5,737 bases of DNA from Butyricicoccus sp. (GTDB lineage: Bacteria > Bacillota > Clostridia > Oscillospirales > Butyricicoccaceae): contig JAUMSA010000030.1 in assembly GCA_031293105.1 (NCBI GenBank), forward strand, positions 1-5,737, given 5' to 3'. This document shows, piece after piece, positions 1 to 5,711 of this stretch. Made by a program: the position numbers and the translations under genes. The notes beneath the pieces are model-generated. The model searched no databases. It worked only from the letters and a program-made list of their open reading frames with translations, and was not told the origin of the DNA. How positions within the stretch are numbered: position 1 is the stretch's first letter; every line of letters starts with the position of its first letter.

Positions 1-642
1 AAAAACTCCCGCGTTTTTCTGATGGATGAACCGCTTTCCAATCTGGATGCGAAGCTGCGCGTCAGCATGCGTGCGGAAATCAGCAAACTGCACCGCGAAC
101 TCGGCGCGACAACCATTTACGTTACGCATGACCAAATCGAAGCCATGACCATGGCCGACCGGATCGTCATTATGAAGGACGGTGTTGTGCAGCAGGTCGG
201 CAAACCGCTGGAACTCTACGAACATCCGGTCAATCAGTTTGTAGCCGGTTTCATCGGCTCCCCGCAGATGAACTTCTTTGCGGTCACGCTGAAGGGCACC
301 CAGATTACATTTTCCGACGGCAGCACCATCACGCTTCCGGACAGCATTGCCCAGAAGCTCGCGGACAAGCAAGGGGAGTTGACCCTGGGCATCCGGGGCG
401 AAGACATCAAACTGGACAGCCAAAACCTGGACTTGCAGCGCGATCAGATTCAGCGCGCGGTCATCAACAACACAGAGGTCATGGGAAACGAAAACAACCT
501 CTATTTTGAGTTCGGCGGCAGCCAGGCTGTGGCGCGGGTATCGAAATACGAAATCAGCCAGCTGGGTGACGAAATCGAATTCGTATTCATACCATCCAAG
601 CTGCATTTCTTTGACAAGCAGACCGGCGAAAGCTATCTGTAA
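1..642 (+). CDS. Sugar ABC transporter ATP-binding protein, MsmX/MsmK/UgpC type (5'-truncated by the window)
   Basis: This is the C-terminal 213 residues of a carbohydrate-importer ATPase; the frame is open from base 1, so the true start lies outside the window. Visible in order are the Walker B strand VFLMDEP (residues 5-11, with catalytic Glu10), the D-loop LSNLDAKLR (12-20), and the H-loop TIYVTHDQ with switch His43. A C-terminal TOBE/OB-fold regulatory domain follows, including the typical GIRGEDI block. Walker A, Q-loop and the LSGGQ signature must lie upstream, since family members are about 360-370 residues. In this family the protein dimerises on the inner face of the membrane, powers a permease pair fed by a lipoprotein sugar-binding protein, and often serves several importers. 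Only 33 nt and no terminator separate it from the GH32 gene, so it probably belongs to the same operon. The family is clear; the transported sugar is inferred from the downstream genes. Confidence 0.93.
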   Translation, partial: KNSRVFLMDEPLSNLDAKLRVSMRAEISKLHRELGATTIYVTHDQIEAMTMADRIVIMKDGVVQQVGKPLELYEHPVNQFVAGFIGSPQMNFFAVTLKGTQITFSDGSTITLPDSIAQKLADKQGELTLGIRGEDIKLDSQNLDLQRDQIQRAVINNTEVMGNENNLYFEFGGSQAVARVSKYEISQLGDEIEFVFIPSKLHFFDKQTGESYL

Positions 643-661
643 CCCCATCATATCACGGAAC

Positions 662-667
662 GGAGGA
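662..667 (+). promoter_or_regulatory. Ribosome binding site fixing the TTG start of the GH32 gene
   Basis: GGAGGA lies 8 nt before the TTG at 676. The next in-frame ATG is at codon 41 and would remove the WINDPNG nucleophile motif. The upstream in-frame stop is the TAA of the ABC ATPase at 640-642. TTG is therefore the credible start. Confidence 0.8.
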
Positions 668-675
668 ACCAAATT

Positions 676-2001
676 TTGCATCGAATTCATTTAAAAGCAC
701 CGAACAACTGGATCAACGACCCCAATGGGTTTATCTATTATAAAGGGAAGTACCATCTGTTCTATCAATATTTCCCCTATGCGCCTCGGTGGGGAACCAT
801 GCACTGGGGCCATGCGGTGAGCGATGACCTGGTAAACTGGGAGCACTGTGGTTTGGCCCTGTTTCCCACCAAGTGGGAGGACCGCAATGGCTGTTTTTCG
901 GGCAGCGCCGTGGAACAGGATGGCAAAATGTATGTCTACTATACGGGCGTGCGGTATCTGCAAGTGGACCCGGAAAATGTCCATAAGTCGTTCAACGAGC
1001 AGTTCGAGCCGACCCAAATGATGATTACATCGGAGGATGGCTTCCAGTTTGACAACTGGAATGGAAAGCATGCCATCATCCCCGCGATTGAAAATCCTGA
1101 AATCGGTGACCGGACGCATACGCGGGACCCGAAGGTATGGAAGGGTAAAGATGGCTGGTATCTGATTTTGGGAAGCAGCTTAAAGTGCGAGAAGGGACAG
1201 GTCTTGCTGTACCGCAGCGACGACCTGGTCCATTGGCAATATGCCGGCAAAGCGATGAACGAGGACCTGCCCGGATGGGGCTGGGAATGCCCGGATTACT
1301 TTGAATCCAATGGTACCGGCATCCTTGTGTTCTCCGCTATGGGCATGGAAAAACCGGAAGGACAGGCAGACAGCCATTCGCTTTGCTGCACCGCTTCGTT
1401 TGACGAAGAAAATGGCCAGATGTCGCTGGCCGACCAGTACCAACTGGTGGACTACGGAAAAGACTTATATGCCCCGCAGACCACAACTGATGCCCAAGGG
1501 CGCCGGGTGATGGTGGCCTGGCTGCGCATGCCGCATCCGACCGAAGAAGGCTGGATTGGCATGTTTACCGCGCCGCGTGTGGTCGAATACCGCAATGGGC
1601 ACATCTATTTCCGTCTGCATCCGTCCATCCGCCAGGCCTTGCAAAAACCGATTGACCGTGCAGACCAGGCAGAGGCAGGCATCTACTGCATACGGACGGC
1701 GCTGCACGACGGGGAAGAACTGAAGATCGGCGACTATCGCATCTATCGTGCCGATGGCAGAATCTATGCGGACCGCAGTGCGCTAAAAGACATGGGCGAC
1801 GGGTGCCAGCTGGTTTCCCAGACGCCGACGGTGCAGGACGGGGACCAGATCGAAGTCATTGTGGATGAGAATGTCGTTGAAATCTTTGTAAACGACGGCG
1901 AATTTGTCATGACCCATGTGGTATATGGGCTTGCGCCGCAGGTCACGGCAAGCGAAGGCGTCGCGTTACAGATGTATACAACCGATGCAATGGAGGGATA
2001 A
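676..2001 (+). CDS. Glycoside hydrolase family 32: sucrose / sucrose-6-phosphate / fructan beta-fructosidase
   Basis: This 441-residue enzyme hydrolyses terminal beta-fructofuranosyl bonds, releasing fructose. The five-bladed propeller carries all catalytic landmarks: WINDPNG (12-18, nucleophile Asp15), CFSGSAV (73-79), RDPKVW (150-155, transition-state Asp151) and WECPDYF (203-209, acid/base Glu204). DYGKDLYAPQT (259-269) follows. The C-terminal beta-sandwich is recognisable by VDENVVEIFVNDGE (396-409), where many relatives have a VDRSSVE-type start. Length is normal to slightly short for the cytosolic ScrB/SacA type. There is no signal peptide, so it acts inside the cell. Annotation pipelines would often name it sucrose-6-phosphate hydrolase, but an ABC ATPase upstream and a free-fructose kinase downstream favour unphosphorylated sucrose or short fructo-oligosaccharides. 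The start is TTG with a good ribosome binding site. The family is certain; the substrate is an inference. Confidence 0.95.
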   Translation: MHRIHLKAPNNWINDPNGFIYYKGKYHLFYQYFPYAPRWGTMHWGHAVSDDLVNWEHCGLALFPTKWEDRNGCFSGSAVEQDGKMYVYYTGVRYLQVDPENVHKSFNEQFEPTQMMITSEDGFQFDNWNGKHAIIPAIENPEIGDRTHTRDPKVWKGKDGWYLILGSSLKCEKGQVLLYRSDDLVHWQYAGKAMNEDLPGWGWECPDYFESNGTGILVFSAMGMEKPEGQADSHSLCCTASFDEENGQMSLADQYQLVDYGKDLYAPQTTTDAQGRRVMVAWLRMPHPTEEGWIGMFTAPRVVEYRNGHIYFRLHPSIRQALQKPIDRADQAEAGIYCIRTALHDGEELKIGDYRIYRADGRIYADRSALKDMGDGCQLVSQTPTVQDGDQIEVIVDENVVEIFVNDGEFVMTHVVYGLAPQVTASEGVALQMYTTDAMEG

Positions 2002-2004
2002 AAA

Positions 2005-2247
2005 ATGGTTATCACAAAAGTACAGCTGGACTCGATTGACAAAGTAAAACGGTTTGTAAACCAGGTATCCTGCCTGGATTGCGAGCTGGACTTGGTTTCG
2101 GGCCGCTATGTTGTGGATGCCAAATCGATTATGGGCATTTTCAGCATCGACTTATCGCAGCCAATCGAATTGCGAATCCATGACGGCACCGAGAAGCCGG
2201 AACACGTGGTCGAACTGCTGAAAGATTACATTGTCACGGACGAATGA
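2005..2247 (+). CDS. HPr-family protein lacking the catalytic histidine (Crh-like regulatory paralogue)
   Basis: This 80-residue protein aligns with HPr of the phosphotransferase system. The block VVDAKSIMGIFSIDLSQPIEL (36-56) matches the HPr segment around regulatory Ser46 (VNLKSIMGVMSLGI in Bacillus subtilis), which makes Ser41 the counterpart of Ser46. The HxRP active-site motif is absent: the matching N-terminal stretch reads QLDSIDKVKRFVNQ and the protein contains no His before residue 59. It therefore should not accept phosphate from Enzyme I, but could be a substrate of HPr kinase and a partner of CcpA, as is known for Crh. Many clostridial genomes carry similar short proteins annotated simply as HPr. 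It starts 3 nt after the GH32 stop behind GGAGGG at 1992-1997, so it is translated as part of the operon. The HPr relationship is clear; the regulatory role is inferred. Confidence 0.85.
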   Translation: MVITKVQLDSIDKVKRFVNQVSCLDCELDLVSGRYVVDAKSIMGIFSIDLSQPIELRIHDGTEKPEHVVELLKDYIVTDE

Positions 2248-2251
2248 CAGC

Positions 2252-2257
2252 AGGAGG
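2252..2257 (+). promoter_or_regulatory. Ribosome binding site choosing ATG 2268 for the fructokinase
   Basis: AGGAGG lies 10 nt before ATG 2268. The alternative in-frame ATG at 2244 overlaps the HPr-like stop as ATGA but has no Shine-Dalgarno sequence in front of it. It would also add eight residues (MTAGGVED) that are encoded by the ribosome binding site region itself. Confidence 0.7.
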
Positions 2258-2267
2258 TGTTGAGGAC

Positions 2268-3254
2268 ATGAAACCGGTGGATGTAGTTGCACTGGGCGAA
2301 TTATTGATTGACTTCACGGAGAACGGCAGCAGTATCCAGGGCAATCCCCTGCTGGAAGCCAATCCCGGCGGTGCACCCTGCAATGTGCTGGCCATGCTCA
2401 ACCGTTTGGGGCGAAAGACCGCTTTTATTGGCAAGGTCGGATGCGATACTTTTGGCAAACAGCTGCGGCAGGCTGTGGAAAACAGCGGCACGGATACCAC
2501 CAATCTGGTGGAGGATGAAACCGTACACACGACGTTGGCGTTTGTGCATACGCTGCCCGATGGGGATCGGGACTTCAGCTTCTATCGCAATCCGGGCGCC
2601 GATATGATGCTGCGCAAAGACGAGGTCATGCCGGAAGTGGTCACCGCAGGGCGTATCTTTCACTTTGGTACGCTGTCCTGCACCCATGAAGGGGTACGGG
2701 AAGCGACCCGGTATGCCATCCATCTGGCGAAAGAGCACGGGATGCTGCTGTCGTTTGACCCCAATCTGCGCGAGCCATTGTGGGATGACTTGGAAGATGC
2801 GCGCCGGGAAATGGTCTATGGTCTGGAACACTGCGATATTCTGAAAATTTCGGATAATGAGCTGACGTTTATAACCGGGGAGACCGACCTGAAAAAAGGA
2901 GCCGAACAGCTGCGGCAGCAGTATGATATTCCGCTCGTCCTGGTCACGTTGGGGGCTGATGGCAGCCGTGCCTATTATAAAGATATCGTAGCCGAAGAGC
3001 CGGCTTTCTTACAGCCGCAAACAATCGAGACCACCGGCGCAGGGGATACCTTCACCGGTTGTATGCTGCACTTTGTGCTGTTATATGGCATGGAGCATCT
3101 GACCGAGGAGAATCTGCACAATATGCTGCGGTTTGCCAATGCAGGGGCATCGCTCATCACAACCCGAAAAGGGGCGCTGAACGTGATGCCGACCAAAGAG
3201 GAAATTGAGGCGCTGCTGATGAACAGCCATGGCGCGAAGATCGCACAGTCGTAA
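2268..3254 (+). CDS. Fructokinase, PfkB / ribokinase family
   Basis: This 328-residue cytosolic sugar kinase is predicted to convert fructose and ATP to fructose-6-phosphate. It opens with VDVVALGELLIDF (4-16). PfkB signature 1 follows as NPGGAPCNVLAMLNRLG (32-48), with the Gly-Gly sugar-binding motif. SFDPNLREPLWDD surrounds Asp164, and the ATP-side motif VTLGADGS comes later. Signature 2 is ETTGAGDTFTGC, with catalytic base Asp260 and the GAGD anion hole (257-260). Length and motif order are normal for bacterial PfkB fructokinases. FDPNLR and the GELLIDF opening fit fructokinases better than ribokinases or 1-phosphofructokinases. It is the last gene of the operon, 20 nt after the HPr-like stop, and the terminator starts 15 nt after its own stop. 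Its job is most likely to capture the fructose released by the GH32 enzyme. Another ketose as substrate cannot be excluded. Confidence 0.93.
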   Translation: MKPVDVVALGELLIDFTENGSSIQGNPLLEANPGGAPCNVLAMLNRLGRKTAFIGKVGCDTFGKQLRQAVENSGTDTTNLVEDETVHTTLAFVHTLPDGDRDFSFYRNPGADMMLRKDEVMPEVVTAGRIFHFGTLSCTHEGVREATRYAIHLAKEHGMLLSFDPNLREPLWDDLEDARREMVYGLEHCDILKISDNELTFITGETDLKKGAEQLRQQYDIPLVLVTLGADGSRAYYKDIVAEEPAFLQPQTIETTGAGDTFTGCMLHFVLLYGMEHLTEENLHNMLRFANAGASLITTRKGALNVMPTKEEIEALLMNSHGAKIAQS

Positions 3255-3269
3255 TGCGCTGAAAAGTTA

Positions 3270-3303
3270 AAAAAATCCCGAAACTTAGGTTTCGGGATTT
3301 TTT
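3270..3303. terminator. Bidirectional intrinsic terminator between convergent operons
   Basis: A perfect 15-bp stem (3270-3284 pairing with 3289-3303) closes on a 4-base loop, TTAG. The core is ATCCCGAAAC / GTTTCGGGAT, flanked by six A on one side and six T on the other. It therefore gives a U-tailed hairpin in both directions: it ends the sugar operon on the plus strand and the three-helix protein gene on the minus strand, whose stop is at 3318. Confidence 0.93.
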
Positions 3304-3317
3304 ATGGGTATCCATTG

Positions 3318-3611
3318 TTAGTTGGCAGCTGGTGGGGATGTGTCTTGGATGTGGGTGATTTCATACCGCCGATTGCGCAGCCAGAGGACGGCATCGGCAG
3401 AAACCATCACCACGTTCAGCAGGTACAAAAAGAGCACGGCATCAAAACTATAAAGCAGCTTGTTGGCAATCCCGGCTAGATAGCCTAGGATGAGCACTAA
3501 AAGGAAAAAGAGACTTTTTCCTTTTGTGGAGCGAGATTTCCAAGAGCGCACGATGGAAAAGGGCCATGCGGCTCCGAAGCACAGCATCATCAGCGCTTCC
3601 AGGATACTCAA
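3318..3611 (-). CDS. Small three-helix membrane protein, PQ-loop / SemiSWEET-like
   Basis: The protein has 97 residues with three hydrophobic segments at about 5-22, 33-53 and 56-78, and a short polar tail. After helix 1, WPFSIVRSWKSRSTKGKSLFF (16-36) resembles the PQ-loop pattern (PQ, then basic residues, then a KS-x-KG-S stretch) seen in SWEET/SemiSWEET-like half transporters, although PQ itself is replaced by PF. Such units work as dimers in transport, but no substrate can be named. The start is TTG at 3611, overlapping the TGA of the PEBP gene (TTGA), with AAAGGA 11 nt upstream, so translation is probably coupled. A later ATG at codon 8 is possible but lacks a ribosome binding site and would clip helix 1. 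It converges on the fructokinase across the shared terminator. That it is a real gene is likely from its composition and the overlap; its function is unknown. Confidence 0.75.
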   Translation of the reverse strand: MSILEALMMLCFGAAWPFSIVRSWKSRSTKGKSLFFLLVLILGYLAGIANKLLYSFDAVLFLYLLNVVMVSADAVLWLRNRRYEITHIQDTSPPAAN

Positions 3612-4111
3612 TTCCGGTATGTTCCTTTGATGGTGGCCTGCTCGAGAATATGGCCTTCCATCTGGCGGAACATCTCATGGAACCAGAAACCATCCTTCAG
3701 GTCCAGCATGGTATCCAGTGCATACACATGCAGGTCGTAAGTATGCGGCTCATTGGGGGGCGCCATACCGCCATAGCAGGCCGAAAGCTCGGGATGCTGC
3801 TGACCGCCTTGGATGCTCACCCAGCTGTTGAGACCCTGCACAAAATCGGCATTGGCCTGGCTGTCGTTTTCATCCAACTTGGTGCGGGTGATGTTGGCTG
3901 CCACCCAGTGCACCCAGGAAAAGCCGCCCGATACCGGGCAGGCATCCTTGTCTTCCAAAAACAGCGCAAAGCTCTTGGTGCCCGCCGGGGCATCCAGAAT
4001 CTCCAGCGGCAGGGAATAGGTGGGCATACCGTTTTCGTTATGATGATCGCCGTGCTTGCCGAAACGATCTGCAATGATGCCATCTACAATACCATGGCTG
4101 ATAATCTTCAT
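3608..4111 (-). CDS. YbhB/YbcL-family (PEBP, Raf-kinase-inhibitor-like) protein
   Basis: This 167-residue cytosolic protein belongs to the phosphatidylethanolamine-binding protein fold. The two conserved pocket blocks are present. DKDACPVSGGFSWVHWVAANI (54-74) corresponds to the DPDAP...HW motif, with His68 in the pocket. ACYGGMAPPNEPHTYDLHVYALD (111-133) corresponds to the YGGPxPP..xHxY motif. A hydrophobic opening and the LEILDAPAGTKSFALFLED strand pair come before. Length matches bacterial YbhB proteins. There is no signal peptide. The biochemical role of bacterial members is unsettled; anion-binding and hydrolase-inhibitor activities have been proposed for the family. The ATG at 4111 follows AAGGAGG (4120-4126) at good spacing. 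It has its own promoter and probably lies under control of the HxlR gene upstream. The Asp-Pro of the usual DPDAP is DKDAC here. Confidence 0.9.
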   Translation of the reverse strand: MKIISHGIVDGIIADRFGKHGDHHNENGMPTYSLPLEILDAPAGTKSFALFLEDKDACPVSGGFSWVHWVAANITRTKLDENDSQANADFVQGLNSWVSIQGGQQHPELSACYGGMAPPNEPHTYDLHVYALDTMLDLKDGFWFHEMFRQMEGHILEQATIKGTYRN

Positions 4112-4139
4112 AGGGAAAACCTCCTTTTCTTGTGGGGTT

Positions 4140-4168
4140 ATTATAACAGGGTTTTCACCAAAGGTAAA
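4140..4168 (-). promoter_or_regulatory. Extended -10 promoter of the PEBP gene
   Basis: On the minus strand a perfect TATAAT (4140-4145) is preceded by TGT, giving an extended -10. Seventeen bases upstream is TTTACC (4163-4168), a 4/6 match to TTGACA. Transcription should begin near 4133, leaving a leader of about 20 nt that holds the AAGGAGG ribosome binding site. The whole promoter lies in the 83-nt gap after the HxlR stop. Confidence 0.75.
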
Positions 4169-4189
4169 TTACCCACTTTTTTGTGGGTA
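4163..4189. promoter_or_regulatory. Overlapping palindromes at the PEBP promoter, candidate HxlR operator
   Basis: Two inverted repeats overlap by four bases. GGTAAATTACC (4163-4173) is perfect around one central base and covers the -35 box. TACCCACTTTTTTGTGGGTA (4170-4189) has perfect 7-bp arms around six T. Neither is followed by a T run in the correct place, so an operator fits better than a terminator. HxlR proteins bind as dimers to such dyads, and the HxlR gene ends only a few bases away. Assignment to that protein is an inference. Confidence 0.5.
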
Positions 4190-4194
4190 TGGCC

Positions 4195-4554
4195 TTACAG
4201 CAAACCACGTTCCCGCAGGGAATCCTCCATGCCGTGACGCATCATGTAGTCAATGCCGATCTCCTGCATGATCTGGAGCGCCGCCAGAATCTTCTCACCC
4301 TGAGGATGGGTCAGATAGTATTCGGTCTTGAGTGGATAGCCGTCGGAGACCTCCTTATCCACAAATTCAAATTCCATCAGCTCTTTCAGATGTTCGAGCA
4401 GCATTTTTTGAGTGATACCCTCGATGTCCCGCTCCATCTGGGCGAGGGTTGTTTTTCCAAAGCGAAGACGCCATAAAATAATGGGCTTCCACTTGCCTTT
4501 GATCATGTCATGTACCAGCTCCAGCGGGCAGGTATAGGTTTCCCGAAGCTTCAT
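4195..4554 (-). CDS. HxlR-family winged-helix transcriptional regulator
   Basis: This 119-residue DNA-binding protein shows the full HxlR pattern: YTCPLELVHDMIKGKWKPIILWRL (7-30), then FGKTTLAQMERDIEGITQKMLLEHLKELMEF (32-62) containing the recognition helix, then the wing VDKEVSDGYPLKTEYYLTHPQGEKI (65-89). Cys9 lies in the conserved N-terminal CPLE position that serves as the redox-sensing thiol in some studied members. The chosen start, ATG 4554, follows GGAAGGAAGG (4561-4570). The reading frame stays open back into the insertion sequence to 4689, but that extension is not HxlR-like. It is upstream of and co-directional with the PEBP gene, which makes that gene, and possibly its own, the likely target. 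HxlR proteins often answer to electrophiles, aldehydes or quinones; nothing here shows which signal applies. Confidence 0.9.
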   Translation of the reverse strand: MKLRETYTCPLELVHDMIKGKWKPIILWRLRFGKTTLAQMERDIEGITQKMLLEHLKELMEFEFVDKEVSDGYPLKTEYYLTHPQGEKILAALQIMQEIGIDYMMRHGMEDSLRERGLL

Positions 4555-4585
4555 GTCCGGCCTTCCTTCCAATCGGTTTTTCTTC

Positions 4586-4614
4586 AGTATAGCATGTAAA
4601 CCATCACTCGTCGA
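4586..4614 (-). promoter_or_regulatory. Promoter of the HxlR gene
   Basis: On the minus strand TATACT (4586-4591) is preceded by TGC, an extended -10. At exactly 17 bp it is matched with TCGACG (4609-4614), a 4/6 -35 box. It lies 37 bp inside the flank of the insertion sequence, so it appears to have survived the insertion intact. Confidence 0.6.
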
Positions 4615-4650
4615 GGGGGTTCCCGGTGCATGGGATGCGCCCGGCAGGTA

Positions 4651-4675
4651 GTGAATTGTCAAACTAAGTGCAACA
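4651..4675 (+). repeat. IS30 terminal inverted repeat, transposase 3' side
   Basis: It begins GTGAATTGT and ends AAGTGCAACA. It matches the other end at 19 of 25 positions without gaps: the outer seven and inner ten bases are identical and the divergence is central. The transposase stop codon (4664-4666) lies within it. It also holds an outward-facing TTGACA (4657-4662, minus strand), a consensus -35 box. Confidence 0.85.
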
Positions 4676-5629
4676 GGAATTGAGTTCAAAGTCCCATAAT
4701 TCCTGAGCAGAATGGAAGTTAAGAACCTTGCGAGGCCTGGCGTTAATCAACGCCAGGTTTCGTTTTAGTGTAGCAGGAGCGACGCGAGAAAGATTCCTGC
4801 CCTTGGGATAAAACTCCCGAAGCAGACCATTCAAATTTTCGTTTGTACCTTTCTGCCAGGCACAGTAGGGGTCAGCAAAATAGACCTCACAATGCAATCG
4901 TTCTTCAATGCGGTGCCAGTTGGCAAACTCTGTACCACGGTCGCAAGTAATGGTCTTGACCAGCTGAGGAGGAAACGCGGATAGTGCGGCTACAATGGCG
5001 TTCTCCATGGTCTGTGCTCGTCGGTCCGGTATCTTCACGGCAATGTAAAACCGGGTTTTGCGTTCTGCCAGGGTGGCAAAGCAGGCCTTGCTCTTGCCCA
5101 GACCGCTCACCACGGTATCCGCTTCCCAGTGTCCGGCTTCCTGGCGGCTGTATACCGACTTGTCCCGCTTGCGGATGGACTTTCCCTTGCTGTATTTCCC
5201 ACGTGTTTCTTTCACGCCGTGGCTTTTTCCCTTGCGGCGCAGTACTTTCAGGTTGCCGTTTACCAGGTATTTCTCGTAAATCCACCGGTAGATGGTGCGC
5301 CAGCTGGGCATCTTCAGTTCACAAGGGGTACAGGCGATCTGCTCCGGCGACCAGGTCGCACGCAGTTTTCCCTCTATGTAGTCGATAATCTCCGGGGAAT
5401 GGAACATTCCTCGGTGGCAGTAGGAACGACGCAGCAGGTACTTCTTCTGTGCTGTGTGTGGGTAGTAGGTTGGGATGTCATACATGTGGGTACGGTTTCG
5501 CCGAATCTCTCGTGATACCGTACTCACATTTCTCCCTATCAGCTGAGCAATTTTTCGGTAACTTAACCCATCCACATAATATTTCCGTATACAACTGCGT
5601 TCTTCTATGCTAAGATGATGGTAGTTCAT
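4664..5629 (-). CDS. IS30-family DDE transposase
   Basis: This 321-residue transposase is apparently intact. The N-terminus carries the IS30 helix-turn-helix: HLSIEERSCIRKYYVDGLSYRKIAQLIGRNVSTVSREIRRN (5-45). The middle region includes SPEQIA (94-99) and TIYRWIY (112-118). The catalytic core has Asp171 (GHWEADTV), Asp230 (TCDRGTEFANW) and Glu264 (WQKGTNENLNGLLREFYPKG), with 33 residues between the second Asp and the Glu, as expected for the family. The protein binds the element's inverted repeats and cuts and joins DNA through joined-end intermediates. The ATG at 5629 follows AAGGAGGGG (5635-5643). The gene points toward the HxlR gene, and I see no terminator between them. No frameshift or missing catalytic residue is seen, so it may be active. 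Confidence 0.95.
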   Translation of the reverse strand: MNYHHLSIEERSCIRKYYVDGLSYRKIAQLIGRNVSTVSREIRRNRTHMYDIPTYYPHTAQKKYLLRRSYCHRGMFHSPEIIDYIEGKLRATWSPEQIACTPCELKMPSWRTIYRWIYEKYLVNGNLKVLRRKGKSHGVKETRGKYSKGKSIRKRDKSVYSRQEAGHWEADTVVSGLGKSKACFATLAERKTRFYIAVKIPDRRAQTMENAIVAALSAFPPQLVKTITCDRGTEFANWHRIEERLHCEVYFADPYCAWQKGTNENLNGLLREFYPKGRNLSRVAPATLKRNLALINARPRKVLNFHSAQELWDFELNSCCT

Positions 5630-5667
5630 ACAGTCCCCTCCTTGTGGTTTAGTTGTGTGGTAACTCT

Positions 5668-5676
5668 ATTCTACCA
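5668..5676 (-). promoter_or_regulatory. Likely weak transposase promoter (extended -10 only)
   Basis: On the minus strand TGGTAGAAT gives an extended -10 with five of six consensus bases. No convincing -35 box lies 16-18 bp upstream, which fits the low resting transcription usual for transposases. Confidence 0.4.
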
Positions 5677-5711
5677 GGGTTCTGTATGAACTTCTTTTTA
5701 TTTTCCTAAAG

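Noticed and set aside
27..40. TGAACCGCTTTCCA resembles a catabolite-responsive element
   Set aside because: The central CG is shifted by one base from the cre consensus, and the sequence is fully explained as the DEPLSN codons of the ATPase.
691..1119. Minus-strand open frames opposite the GH32 gene and, further on, the fructokinase
   Set aside because: They are antisense shadows of strongly conserved enzymes, with no ribosome binding site or domain evidence.
4170..4189. Hairpin after the HxlR stop as an intrinsic terminator
   Set aside because: The six T lie in the loop, not after the stem, and no T run follows on either strand; an operator is the better reading.
3524..4237. Plus-strand open frame of 237 codons opposite the PEBP and three-helix genes
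   Set aside because: It has no recognisable domain, lies almost entirely antisense to two well-supported genes, and crosses the PEBP promoter.
4555..4689. 45-codon N-terminal extension of the HxlR frame starting inside the insertion sequence
   Set aside because: The extension is not HxlR-like, spans the IS end and the HxlR promoter, and the internal ATG at 4554 has a good ribosome binding site. The open frame is chance.
4984..5515. Plus-strand open frames inside the transposase gene
   Set aside because: They are low-complexity, Cys/Arg/Ser-rich translations antisense to an intact DDE transposase, with no independent support.
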